Assembly (NCBI RefSeq): GCF_002223055.1
Contig: NZ_NKFL01000006.1
Span: forward strand, 248,001-312,000
Reading direction: 5' to 3'
DNA: 64,000 nucleotides
Origin: Burkholderia sp. HI2500
Lineage (GTDB): Bacteria > Pseudomonadota > Gammaproteobacteria > Burkholderiales > Burkholderiaceae
This document shows, piece after piece, positions 28,400-38,941 of the stretch (position 1 is its first letter; each line of letters starts with the position of its first letter). The notes beneath the pieces are model-generated. The model did no database searches and had not been told where the DNA came from. It was given only the letters and a program-made list of their open reading frames with translations. The position numbers and the translations under genes are program-made.

Positions 28400-29242
28400 A
28401 TGAAACTGCTGAGATTTGGCGACAAACACCATGAAAAGCCGGGCCTGCTCGATGCGCAGGGCCATATCCGCGACCTGTCCGGCGTGATCGACGACATCGC
28501 CGGCGACGTGCTGGCGCCGGCGTCGCTCGCGCGGCTGCGCGACATTCCGCCGTCGTCGCTGCCGCTGGTCGAAGGCACGCCGCGGCTCGGCGCGTGCGTC
28601 GGCCGCGTCGGCAAGTTCATCTGCATCGGGCTCAACTATTCCGACCACGCGGCCGAATCGGGGATGGACGTACCGAAGGAGCCGGTCGTGTTCGGCAAGT
28701 GGACGAGCGCGATCTCGGGGCCGAACGACGACGTCGAGATTCCGCGCGGCTCGGAGAAAACCGACTGGGAAGTCGAGCTCGGCGTGGTGATCGGCCAGGG
28801 CGGCCGCTACATCGCGGAAGCCGACGCGCTGTCGCACGTCGCAGGCTACTGCGTCGTGAACGACGTGTCGGAGCGCGAATTCCAGCTCGAACGCGGCGGC
28901 ACGTGGGACAAGGGCAAGGGCAACGACACGTTCGGGCCGCTCGGCCCGTGGCTCGTGACGGCCGACGAAGTGCCCGATCCGCATGCGCTGCGGTTGTGGC
29001 TCGACGTCGACGGCCATCGCTACCAGAACGGCACGACCGCGACGATGGTGTTCCGCGTGCCGCACCTGATCAGCTACCTGAGCCGCTTCATGAGCCTGCA
29101 GCCGGGCGACGTGATCTCGACCGGCACGCCGCCGGGTGTCGGCCTCGGGCAGAAGCCGCCCGTCTATCTGCGCGCCGGACAGGTGATCACGCTCGGCATC
29201 GACGGGCTCGGCGAGCAACGCCAGCGCACCGTGCAGGCCTGA
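28400..29242 (+). CDS. Fumarylacetoacetate-hydrolase family enzyme, diketo-deoxyfuconate hydrolase candidate
   Basis: 280 residues of the FAH fold. Metal ligands are seen in DWEVELGVVIG (paired Glu) and NDVSERE, and the C-terminal STGTPPGVG motif is intact. In the non-phosphorylative L-fucose route this enzyme cleaves 2,4-diketo-3-deoxy-L-fuconate to pyruvate and L-lactate. The assignment rests on the family and on neighbours for every other step. It lies 24 bases before the dehydratase gene. Confidence 0.85.
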   Translation: MKLLRFGDKHHEKPGLLDAQGHIRDLSGVIDDIAGDVLAPASLARLRDIPPSSLPLVEGTPRLGACVGRVGKFICIGLNYSDHAAESGMDVPKEPVVFGKWTSAISGPNDDVEIPRGSEKTDWEVELGVVIGQGGRYIAEADALSHVAGYCVVNDVSEREFQLERGGTWDKGKGNDTFGPLGPWLVTADEVPDPHALRLWLDVDGHRYQNGTTATMVFRVPHLISYLSRFMSLQPGDVISTGTPPGVGLGQKPPVYLRAGQVITLGIDGLGEQRQRTVQA

Positions 29243-29265
29243 TTTCCTTTAACGGACGGTTCGTC

Positions 29266-31363
<2,098 letters not shown>

Positions 31364-31375
31364 GGGCGGCGATCC

Positions 31376-32914
31376 ATGCAACCCGACCTGACTCCGAACG
31401 CCGCGCCACCGTTGATCGCATTGACCGGCATCGGCAAGCGCTTCCCGGGCGTGCAGGCGCTCGACGACTGCCGCTTCGACCTGCGTGCCGGCGAAGTGCA
31501 TGCGTTGATGGGCGAGAACGGCGCCGGCAAGTCGACGCTGATGAAGATCCTGGCGGGCGTCTACCCGCGCGACGACGGCGAGATCCGGATGGACGGCCGC
31601 GCGGTGGAGATCGCCGATCCGCGCGCCGCGCAGGCGCTCGGGATCGGCATCATCCATCAGGAACTGAACCTGATGAACCACCTGAGCGTCGCGCAGAACA
31701 TCTTCATCGGCCGCGAGCCGCGCGGCCGCTTCGGCGTGTTCGTCGACGAAGACAAGCTGAATCGCGACGCGGCCGCGATCTTCGCGCGGATGCGGCTCGA
31801 TCTCGACCCGCGTACGCCGGTCGGCCGGCTCACGGTGGCCAAGCAGCAGATGGTCGAGATCGCGAAGGCGCTGTCGTTCGACTCGCGCGTGCTGATCATG
31901 GACGAGCCGACCGCCGCGCTCAACAACGCGGAGATCGCCGAGCTGTTCCGCATCATCGGCGACCTGCGCGCGCATGGTGTCGGCATCGTCTATATCTCGC
32001 ACAAGATGGACGAGCTGCGCCAGATCGCCGATCGCGTGACCGTGATGCGCGACGGCAAGTACGTGGCGACCGTGCCGATGGCGGACACGTCGATGGACAC
32101 GATCATCGCGATGATGGTCGGCCGCCAGCTCGCGACCGAATTCCGCACGCCGCCCGATACGTCCGCGAACGACGTCGCGCTCGAAGTGCGCGGGCTGTCG
32201 CGCGGCCGCGCGATCCGCGATGTCGGCTTCACGCTGCGGCGCGGCGAGATCCTCGGCTTCGCCGGGTTGATGGGCGCCGGGCGCACCGAGGTCGCGCGCG
32301 CGGTGTTCGGCGCGGACCCGGTCGATGCGGGCGAGATCCGCGTGCACGGCAAGACCGTGACGATCCGCACGCCGGCCGATGCGGTGAAGCACGGCATCGG
32401 CTACCTGTCCGAGGATCGCAAGCACTTCGGGCTCGCGGTCGGGATGGACGTGCAGAACAACATCGCGCTGTCGAGCATGCGCCGCTTCGTGCGCCGCGGC
32501 GTGTTCCTCGATGCGCGTGCGTTGCGCGACACCGCGCAGTCGTACGTGCGGCAGCTCGCGATCCGTACGCCGTCGGTCGCGCAGCCGGCGCGGCTGCTGT
32601 CCGGCGGCAACCAGCAGAAGATCGTGATCGCGAAGTGGCTGCTGCGCGACTGCGACATCCTGTTCTTCGACGAACCGACGCGCGGCATCGACGTCGGCGC
32701 GAAAAGCGAGATCTACAAGCTGCTCGACGCGCTCGCCGCCGACGGCAAGGCGATCGTGATGATTTCGTCGGAGTTGCCGGAAGTGCTGCGCATGAGCCAC
32801 CGGATTCTCGTGATGTGCGAAGGGCGCGTGACCGGCGAATTGCGCGCGGCCGACGCCACGCAGGAAAAGATCATGCAGCTCGCGACGCAGCGCGAGTCGA
32901 CCGTATTGTCCTGA
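31376..32914 (+). CDS. Sugar ABC transporter ATPase (two-domain, RbsA type)
   Basis: 512 residues with two ABC domains. The first has an intact Walker [10 protein letters not shown] (residues 46-54) and Walker [11 protein letters not shown]. The second has the usual degenerate GLMGAGRTE and a second signature SGGNQQK. This is the class that drives import of monosaccharides (carbohydrate uptake type 2). It works with the permease and binding protein that follow, probably for L-fucose. It starts 12 bases after the dehydrogenase stop. Confidence 0.95.
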   Translation: MQPDLTPNAAPPLIALTGIGKRFPGVQALDDCRFDLRAGEVHALMGENGAGKSTLMKILAGVYPRDDGEIRMDGRAVEIADPRAAQALGIGIIHQELNLMNHLSVAQNIFIGREPRGRFGVFVDEDKLNRDAAAIFARMRLDLDPRTPVGRLTVAKQQMVEIAKALSFDSRVLIMDEPTAALNNAEIAELFRIIGDLRAHGVGIVYISHKMDELRQIADRVTVMRDGKYVATVPMADTSMDTIIAMMVGRQLATEFRTPPDTSANDVALEVRGLSRGRAIRDVGFTLRRGEILGFAGLMGAGRTEVARAVFGADPVDAGEIRVHGKTVTIRTPADAVKHGIGYLSEDRKHFGLAVGMDVQNNIALSSMRRFVRRGVFLDARALRDTAQSYVRQLAIRTPSVAQPARLLSGGNQQKIVIAKWLLRDCDILFFDEPTRGIDVGAKSEIYKLLDALAADGKAIVMISSELPEVLRMSHRILVMCEGRVTGELRAADATQEKIMQLATQRESTVLS

Positions 32915-32941
32915 ATCAGACGCCGAGACGCTTACCCGATC

Positions 32942-33979
32942 ATGTCCAACGATACGCATCCCGTTCCGCCCCTCGCGTCCGGCGACACGCCGGCCGGCGC
33001 ATCGAGCCTGAAGTCGCGCTTCTTCAACCCGGCCGCGCGGCAGAAGCTGCTCGCGTTCGCGAGCCTCGTGCTGCTGATCGTGTTCTTCAGCGTCGCGTCG
33101 CCGAACTTCCTCGAGGTCGACAACCTCGTCGCGATCCTGCAGGCCACCGCGGTGAACGGCGTGCTGGCCGTCGCCTGCACCTACGTGATCATCACGTCGG
33201 GCATCGACCTGTCGGTCGGCACGCTGATGACGTTCTGCGCGGTGATGGCCGGCGTCGTGCTGACGAAGTGGGGCCTGCCGCTGCCGCTCGGGATCCTCGC
33301 CGCGCTGTGTTTCGGTGCGCTGTCGGGCAGCGTATCGGGCTTCGTGATCGCGAAGATGAAGGTGCCGCCGTTCATCGCGACGCTCGGCATGATGATGCTG
33401 CTCAAGGGGCTGTCGCTCGTGATCTCGGGCACGCGGCCGATCTATTTCAACGACACGCCGGGCTTCACGTCGATTGCGCAGGATTCGCTGATCGGCGACC
33501 TGATTCCCGCGCTGCCGATTCCGAACGCGGTGCTGATCCTGTTCCTCGTCGCGATCGGCGCGTCGATCGTGCTGAACCGCACGATCTTCGGCCGCTACAC
33601 GTTCGCGCTCGGCAGCAACGAGGAAGCGCTGCGGCTGTCGGGCGTGAACGTCGATGCGTGGAAGATCGCGGTCTACACGTTCAGCGGCGCGGTGTGCGGG
33701 ATCGCGGGGCTGCTGATCGCGTCGCGGCTGAATTCCGCGCAGCCGGCGCTCGGGCAGGGCTACGAGCTCGATGCGATCGCGGCCGTCGTGATCGGCGGCA
33801 CGTCGCTGTCGGGCGGCGCGGGCAGCATCGTCGGCACCATCATCGGCGCGTTCATCATGAGCGTGCTGACGAACGGCCTGCGCATCATGTCGGTCGCACA
33901 GGAATGGCAGACGGTCGTGACGGGCGTGATCATCATCCTCGCCGTCTACGTCGACATCCTGCGCCGGCGGCGCCGCTGA
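32942..33979 (+). CDS. Sugar ABC transporter permease (RbsC type)
   Basis: 345 residues, about ten transmembrane helices. The motif GIDLSVGTLM near residue 80 and the GTSLSGGAGSIVGT segment near residue 280 mark the BPD_transp_2 family of carbohydrate uptake type 2 permeases. Forms the inner-membrane channel for the ATPase upstream. Confidence 0.95.
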   Translation: MSNDTHPVPPLASGDTPAGASSLKSRFFNPAARQKLLAFASLVLLIVFFSVASPNFLEVDNLVAILQATAVNGVLAVACTYVIITSGIDLSVGTLMTFCAVMAGVVLTKWGLPLPLGILAALCFGALSGSVSGFVIAKMKVPPFIATLGMMMLLKGLSLVISGTRPIYFNDTPGFTSIAQDSLIGDLIPALPIPNAVLILFLVAIGASIVLNRTIFGRYTFALGSNEEALRLSGVNVDAWKIAVYTFSGAVCGIAGLLIASRLNSAQPALGQGYELDAIAAVVIGGTSLSGGAGSIVGTIIGAFIMSVLTNGLRIMSVAQEWQTVVTGVIIILAVYVDILRRRRR

Positions 33980-34076
33980 CGGTCGCATTCACGCAGGCAG
34001 GTGCTTCATCGCCGGTTCCGGCCGGCGTCCCAGTCGTTCCAGTCGGTTGAGTCGATACGAAAAAAGGAGACGCGAA

Positions 34077-35018
34077 GTGATCAGGAGCAAGGTGTTGAAC
34101 GCGATCGTCGGGCTGACGTTCGCCGTCGGCGTCACGGCCGGCGCGCAGGCGCAGGAAACCTACATCCCGCTGATCTCGAAGGGCTTCCAGCATCAGTTCT
34201 GGCAGGCCGTGAAAGCGGGCGCGATGCAGGCCGCGAAGGACTACAAGGTGAGGGTGACGTTCGACGGGCCGGAGACCGAGGCGATGGTCGACAAGCAGAT
34301 CGACATGCTGTCGGCCGCGATCGCGAAGAAGCCGGCCGCGCTCGGCTTCGCGGCGCTCGACAGCAAGGCCGCGCTGCCGCTCTTGAAGAAGGCGCAGGCC
34401 GAGAAGATCCCGGTGATCGCGTTCGACTCGGGCGTGGACAGCGACATCCCGGTGACGACGGCCGCGACCAACAACAAGGCCGCCGCGGCGCTCGCCGCCG
34501 ACAAGCTCGCCGCGCTGATCGGCGATGAGGGCGAGGTGGCCGTGGTCGCGCACGACCAGACGAGCCGCACCGGCATCGACCGCCGCGACGGCTTCCTCGA
34601 ACGGATGAAGTCGGCGCATCCGAAGGTGCAGGTCGTCACCGTGCAGTACGGCGAAGGCGACCAGCTGAAGTCGACCGAGGTGACGAAGTCGATCCTGCAG
34701 GCGTATCCGAAGCTCAAGGGGCTGTTCGGCACCAACGAAGGCTCGGCGATCGGCGTGGTCAACGGCGTGCGCGAGATGAAGCGCAAGGTCGTGATCGTCG
34801 GGTACGATTCCGGCAAGCAGCAGAAGGACGCGATTCGCAGCGGGCTGATGGCCGGCGCGATCACGCAGAACCCGGTCGGGATCGGCTACAAGACGGTCGA
34901 GGCGGCCGTGAAGGCGATCAAGGGCGAGAAGCTGCCGAAGGTCATCGATACCGGTTTCTATTGGTACGACAAGACCAATATCGACGATCCGAAGATCACG
35001 GCGGTGTTGTACGACTGA
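34077..35018 (+). CDS. Periplasmic sugar-binding protein (RbsB type)
   Basis: 313 residues from a GTG start, selected because GGAGA lies just upstream and the signal peptide (cleavage after AQA, about residue 25) begins there. The periplasmic-binding type 4 fold is visible: ISKGFQHQFWQAVKAGA, PAALGFAALDSKA, IAFDSGVDS, and the final YGEGDQLKST and GTNEGSAIGV segments. It captures the sugar for the ABC transporter. L-fucose as ligand is inferred from the operon. Confidence 0.92.
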   Translation: MIRSKVLNAIVGLTFAVGVTAGAQAQETYIPLISKGFQHQFWQAVKAGAMQAAKDYKVRVTFDGPETEAMVDKQIDMLSAAIAKKPAALGFAALDSKAALPLLKKAQAEKIPVIAFDSGVDSDIPVTTAATNNKAAAALAADKLAALIGDEGEVAVVAHDQTSRTGIDRRDGFLERMKSAHPKVQVVTVQYGEGDQLKSTEVTKSILQAYPKLKGLFGTNEGSAIGVVNGVREMKRKVVIVGYDSGKQQKDAIRSGLMAGAITQNPVGIGYKTVEAAVKAIKGEKLPKVIDTGFYWYDKTNIDDPKITAVLYD

Positions 35019-35078
35019 ACGTTGCGTCGCGCGGCGGTGGCGCGCGCCGCCGCCGCGGCGACCGGCCACGAGGGCATC

Positions 35079-35951
35079 ATGGGCGCAGTGCGTATCGATT
35101 CGCATCAGCACTTCTGGCGCTATCGCGCCGCCGATTACCCGTGGATCGGCCCCGGCATGGGCGTGCTCGCGCGCGACTACCTGCCCGATGCGCTGTGGCC
35201 GCTGATGCATGCGCAGGCGATCGGCGCGTCGATCGCGGTGCAGGCGCGCGCCGGGCGCGACGAGACGGCGTTCCTGCTCGATCTCGCGCGCGACGATGCG
35301 CGCATCGCGGCGGTGGTCGGCTGGGAGGATCTCGCCGCGCCGCAGCTCGCGGATCGCATTGCCCAATGGCGCAGCCCGAAGCTGCGCGGGTTTCGTCACC
35401 AGGTGCAGGACGAAGCCGATGCCGGCGCGTTCGTCGCGGAGCCGGGCTTCAACCGCGGCATCGCGTGGCTGCAGGCGAACGGCTACGTGTACGACGTGCT
35501 CGTGTTCGAGCGCCAGTTGCGCGAGGTGTGGGCGTTTTGTGCGCGGCACGACGCGCACTGGCTCGTGCTCGATCACGTCGGCAAGCCCGCACTCGCCGAC
35601 TTCGAGCGCGACGACACGGCGCTCGCGCGCTGGCGCGCCGCGTTGCGCGAGCTGGGCGCGCTGCCGCATGTCGTGTGCAAGCTGTCGGGGCTCGTGACCG
35701 AGGCCGACTGGAAGCGCGGGCTGCGCGGGAAGGACGTCCGGCGCATCGAGCAGTGTCTCGACGCGGCGCTCGACGCGTTCGGCCCGCAGCGGCTGATGTT
35801 CGGGTCGGACTGGCCCGTGTGCCTGCTGGCCGCGTCGTATGACGAAGTGGCGTCGATCATCGAGCGCTGGGCCGAATCGCGATTGTCGGCGGCCGAGCGC
35901 ACCGCGCTGTGGGGCGGCACCGCCGCGCGTTGCTACGCGGTGCCGACGTGA
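35079..35951 (+). CDS. L-fuconolactonase (amidohydrolase superfamily, cog3618)
   Basis: 290 residues. HxH at residues 9-11 (SHQHFWRY), the DHVGKP segment and FGSDWPVC with the catalytic Asp define the cog3618 lactonase group. The enzyme opens L-fucono-lactone to L-fuconate. A Burkholderia multivorans member next to the same dehydrogenase has been characterised. The ATG at 35079 is preceded by GAGG; an upstream TTG in frame is unlikely. Confidence 0.9.
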   Translation: MGAVRIDSHQHFWRYRAADYPWIGPGMGVLARDYLPDALWPLMHAQAIGASIAVQARAGRDETAFLLDLARDDARIAAVVGWEDLAAPQLADRIAQWRSPKLRGFRHQVQDEADAGAFVAEPGFNRGIAWLQANGYVYDVLVFERQLREVWAFCARHDAHWLVLDHVGKPALADFERDDTALARWRAALRELGALPHVVCKLSGLVTEADWKRGLRGKDVRRIEQCLDAALDAFGPQRLMFGSDWPVCLLAASYDEVASIIERWAESRLSAAERTALWGGTAARCYAVPT

Positions 35952-36139
35952 GCGCGCGGTCGTGTGCGTTGGGGCGTGGCTTCGTCGGACGAATGGCGAC
36001 GGGCGCCACGGAGTGTCGATGGTTGCGGCCGCATCGATGCTGCGCCCGATGCCCGGGGCCGAACCTTTAGAATAGGCGCAAACGGTTGCGTGCGATGCGC
36101 GCGGCCGTCCGGAACGAAACCGATCACCAGTCCCGACGT

Positions 36140-36907
36140 ATGTCCATCCAGCCGATTCAGAACCGCCGCCTCTACCAGCAGATCGCCGACAAGCTCAGTG
36201 CGATGATCGAGTCCGGCGATTTTCCGCCGGGCAGCTACCTGCCGCCCGAGCGCGAACTGGCCGAACAGTTCGGCGTGTCGCGCACCTCGGTGCGCGAGGC
36301 GCTGATCGCGCTCGAAGTGAGCGGACTCGTGAGCGTGCGCGTCGGCGACGGCGTGAAGGTGCGCCATCCCGAAGCGGCCGCCGCGCCCGAGCCCACGCCT
36401 GTCCCTGCGGAGAAGGCCGCGCCGTTCACGATCGTCGAGATCGATCCCGAACTCGGCATCGCACTCGACCTCGATACCGAAATCCCGCCGTTCGCGTTGC
36501 TGCAGGCACGCCGGCTGATCGAGCCGGAAGCGGCGTCGCTGGCCGCGAAGCACGGCTCGGACGAGCAGATCGAAGGGATCCACGAGGCGTTCCTGCGCAA
36601 CCAGGCAGACAACCTCAGCGGCTCGCTTACGCATCCGGGCGACCGGCTGTTTCATATCCGCATCGCGGAGGCGAGCGACAACGCCGCGTATGCGCTGATG
36701 ATCAAGCAGCTGCTCGCGCACAAGTACGACCTGATGTTCCAGCGGCTGCAGTCGCTGTACATGCCGAACGACATGCCGCACCGGTCGGAACTCGAACACC
36801 GCGCGATCCTCGATGCGATCCGCGCACGCGACCCGGACGCCGCGCGCCGCGCGATGGCCGAGCATCTCGACGAAGTGATCCGCATCTTCGGCCGCGCGCT
36901 CGATTGA
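36140..36907 (+). CDS. GntR/FadR-type regulator of the fucose operon
   Basis: 255 residues. The winged helix-turn-helix is in residues 5-75 (YQQIADKLSAMI, then LPPERELAEQFGVSRTSVREAL), followed by a linker rich in Ala/Pro/Glu and a C-terminal FCD-type helical domain with LTHPGDRLFHIRIAEAS. FCD regulators bind sugar acids and usually repress. It lies 188 bases after the lactonase gene in the same direction, so it is a probable local repressor responding to a fucose intermediate. Confidence 0.85.
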   Translation: MSIQPIQNRRLYQQIADKLSAMIESGDFPPGSYLPPERELAEQFGVSRTSVREALIALEVSGLVSVRVGDGVKVRHPEAAAAPEPTPVPAEKAAPFTIVEIDPELGIALDLDTEIPPFALLQARRLIEPEAASLAAKHGSDEQIEGIHEAFLRNQADNLSGSLTHPGDRLFHIRIAEASDNAAYALMIKQLLAHKYDLMFQRLQSLYMPNDMPHRSELEHRAILDAIRARDPDAARRAMAEHLDEVIRIFGRALD

Positions 36908-36937
36908 GCGCGCGTCGAAGCGTGACCGGTTGCCCGT

Positions 36938-38179
36938 TCAGAAGCGATCCGCGCGATACGGCGCCGGATCGGTGAACGGCGCTTCGCCCGTCATCATCTC
37001 GGCCAGCAGGCGGCCGGTGACGGGGCCGAGCGTCAGCCCGTGATGGTTGTGCCCGAACGCGAACCACAGCCCGCGATGCGCGGGCGCGGGGCCGATCACC
37101 GGGCGCATGTCGGGCGTGCACGGCCGGAAGCCGAGCCAGGGTTGCGGGTCGAGCCGCTCGCCGAAACCGAACACGGGCCGCGCGACGCGTTCCGCGCGTT
37201 CGAGCTGCACGCCGGTGGGCGGCACGCCGCGCCGCGCGATCTCGACGCCGGTCGTCAGCCGCAGCCCGCGCTTCATCGGGGCGATCACGTAACCGTATTC
37301 GCGATCGACGATCGGCGCCGACGGCACGCCGCGCGCGGACGGCGCGTAGTGCATGTGATAGCCGCGCTTCTCGCGCAGCGGGATCGTGTAGCCGAACTTG
37401 CCGAACACCGTGTCGGACCACGGGCCGAGCGCGACGACCACGGCCGGCGCGGCCGCCAGGCCGTCCTGCGTCCTGACCTGCCAGCCCGGCGACAGCGCGT
37501 CGAGGCTCGCCGCGTCGCCCGTCAGCAGCGTGCCGCCGCCCTGCACGAAGAGTTGCGCGTACGCTTTGACGAGCGCGGACGGGTCGACGACGCTTTTCGG
37601 ATCGAGCCAGTGCAGCGCGCCGCAGAAGCCGGGCGCGAGGCTCGGTTCGTGCGCGCTCAGCGCGGCCGCATCGAGCGGCGTGATGCCGAGCCCGTGGCGG
37701 CGCGCGGTGAGCCTGGCTTCGGCCACGCCGCGTTCGAATGCGGCCGGCGTGCGGAACGCTTCCAGCCAGCCGTTCGCGCGGATAAGCTCGCCGGCGCCGG
37801 CCCGCGCGATCAGCGCGTCGTGCTCGACGATGCAGCGCTCGATCAGCGGCAGCATGTCGCGCGACGCCGCCGCGTGACGCAGCGGCGCCGATTCCCACCA
37901 GAAACGCGCGAGCCACGGCGCGAATGCGGGCAGCGACGCGCTGTGCCAGTAGAGATCGGTCGAGCGGTTCAGCGCATAGCGCATCAGCGTGAACGGGCTG
38001 CGCGGGAACGGATACGGTTCGACCGACGAGCGCTCGATCAGCCCCGCGTTGCCGAAGCTCGTGCCTTCGCCGGGCGCGCCGCGATCGACGAGGGCGACCT
38101 TGCGCCCGCGATCCTGCAGGTGGAGTGCCGCGGAGACGCCGACGATGCCTGCGCCGAGAACGATGACGTCGAAATCCAT
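36938..38179 (-). CDS. FAD-dependent D-amino-acid dehydrogenase-like oxidoreductase (DadA-type)
   Basis: 413 residues, DAO fold. The FAD-binding dinucleotide motif VLGAGIVGVSAALHL lies at residues 6-20. Late ATG2 and the FGHNHHGLTLGPVTGRLLAEMM segment near the C-terminus are typical of DadA small-subunit dehydrogenases. It probably oxidises a D-amino acid or proline/hydroxyproline and passes electrons to the membrane. The start at 38179 is chosen by the FAD motif. No good ribosome site is visible. It is convergent with the GntR gene and separate from the fucose operon. Confidence 0.82.
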   Translation of the reverse strand: MDFDVIVLGAGIVGVSAALHLQDRGRKVALVDRGAPGEGTSFGNAGLIERSSVEPYPFPRSPFTLMRYALNRSTDLYWHSASLPAFAPWLARFWWESAPLRHAAASRDMLPLIERCIVEHDALIARAGAGELIRANGWLEAFRTPAAFERGVAEARLTARRHGLGITPLDAAALSAHEPSLAPGFCGALHWLDPKSVVDPSALVKAYAQLFVQGGGTLLTGDAASLDALSPGWQVRTQDGLAAAPAVVVALGPWSDTVFGKFGYTIPLREKRGYHMHYAPSARGVPSAPIVDREYGYVIAPMKRGLRLTTGVEIARRGVPPTGVQLERAERVARPVFGFGERLDPQPWLGFRPCTPDMRPVIGPAPAHRGLWFAFGHNHHGLTLGPVTGRLLAEMMTGEAPFTDPAPYRADRF

Positions 38180-38453
38180 GAATGACGGTGACAGAGTAGG
38201 GTTAGCGGATGGACCGCTTGCGTGAAGATGCATGGTCCGTTCAGAACCCGAGGATACCTCCGGAGCGCACGGGTGCGTCGCGCGATGCCCGACGGTTGGG
38301 CGCGCATCGGGTTTCATGCGCGTCATGCCACGAAGCGACACGTTCGCTCGCCGGCGACAATCCGTTGGCGTTTCGTCCGGAAATGCGTCAATCTCATGCG
38401 CGCGCGCAATTCGCCAGCGATAGTCGATTGCGTGATCGACAGGTGTGCGGCTC

Positions 38454-38473
38454 CAGTCATTCCGGAATGACTG
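38454..38473. promoter_or_regulatory. Perfect 20-bp palindrome
   Basis: CAGTCATTCC followed by its exact reverse complement. A 20-bp perfect palindrome this long is unlikely by chance in 762 bases. It lies about 470 bases before vgrG and 275 bases beyond the start of the divergent FAD oxidoreductase gene, so it could serve either. Confidence 0.5.
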
Positions 38474-38545
38474 ACAATGCCGGAAAACCGCGTTGCGGCG
38501 CGATTCGCCGGGACTCGTTTGTTTTTAAATTGCCGACTTGTGGTT

Positions 38546-38564
38546 ATTTACCGTATCGGTAAAT
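38546..38564. promoter_or_regulatory. 8-bp inverted repeat with 3-bp spacer
   Basis: ATTTACCG-TAT-CGGTAAAT, perfect arms, about 380 bases before vgrG. Symmetric operator form with AT-rich ends. The binding protein is unknown. Confidence 0.5.
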
Positions 38565-38941
38565 TATCCCGTGCTGCATCGCGGAAATGTCAAAGTTACC
38601 CGTCCCGGGAAATGAAGGCGGGCTGCATAATCAGCTGGCTGCCGGAATTCGAGGGGACTACTTAATTGAAAGGTATGGACTCGCCCGAGGCGGGCCGTTA
38701 TGATGGCGCCGCTTGTCGTGAGAGACAGCCGATCCCCGCCAAGAAAAAGACATAAGCGTGGGAGAAAATGCCGATTTTCTCGAATGTTTGCCTGCTGGCG
38801 AATGCGATTGCATTGATTGCCTGAAAGCCGCGAATCGCATTCCGTCGAAGATGCATTCGGAAATTAATATTTCGGACATCGACATGTAGTAATGCCGCGT
38901 CGCCTGCGTCGCGGCAATCAGAAAAGAAAGCGAGAGGGCCC

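Larger units (their letters stand above)
38180..38941. other. AT-richer intergenic region upstream of the T6SS islet
   Basis: 762 bases without a convincing gene. The half nearest vgrG is AT-richer than the genome norm. Two symmetric elements stand out (38454-38473 and 38546-38564), listed separately. The last 40 bases before vgrG give a purine-rich ribosome site (GAGAGG). Short reading frames here have no codon bias, so none is called. Confidence 0.6.

Noticed and set aside
38209..38665. Small genes in the gap before vgrG
   Set aside because: Several short overlapping frames exist but none has codon bias, a ribosome site or a recognisable product.
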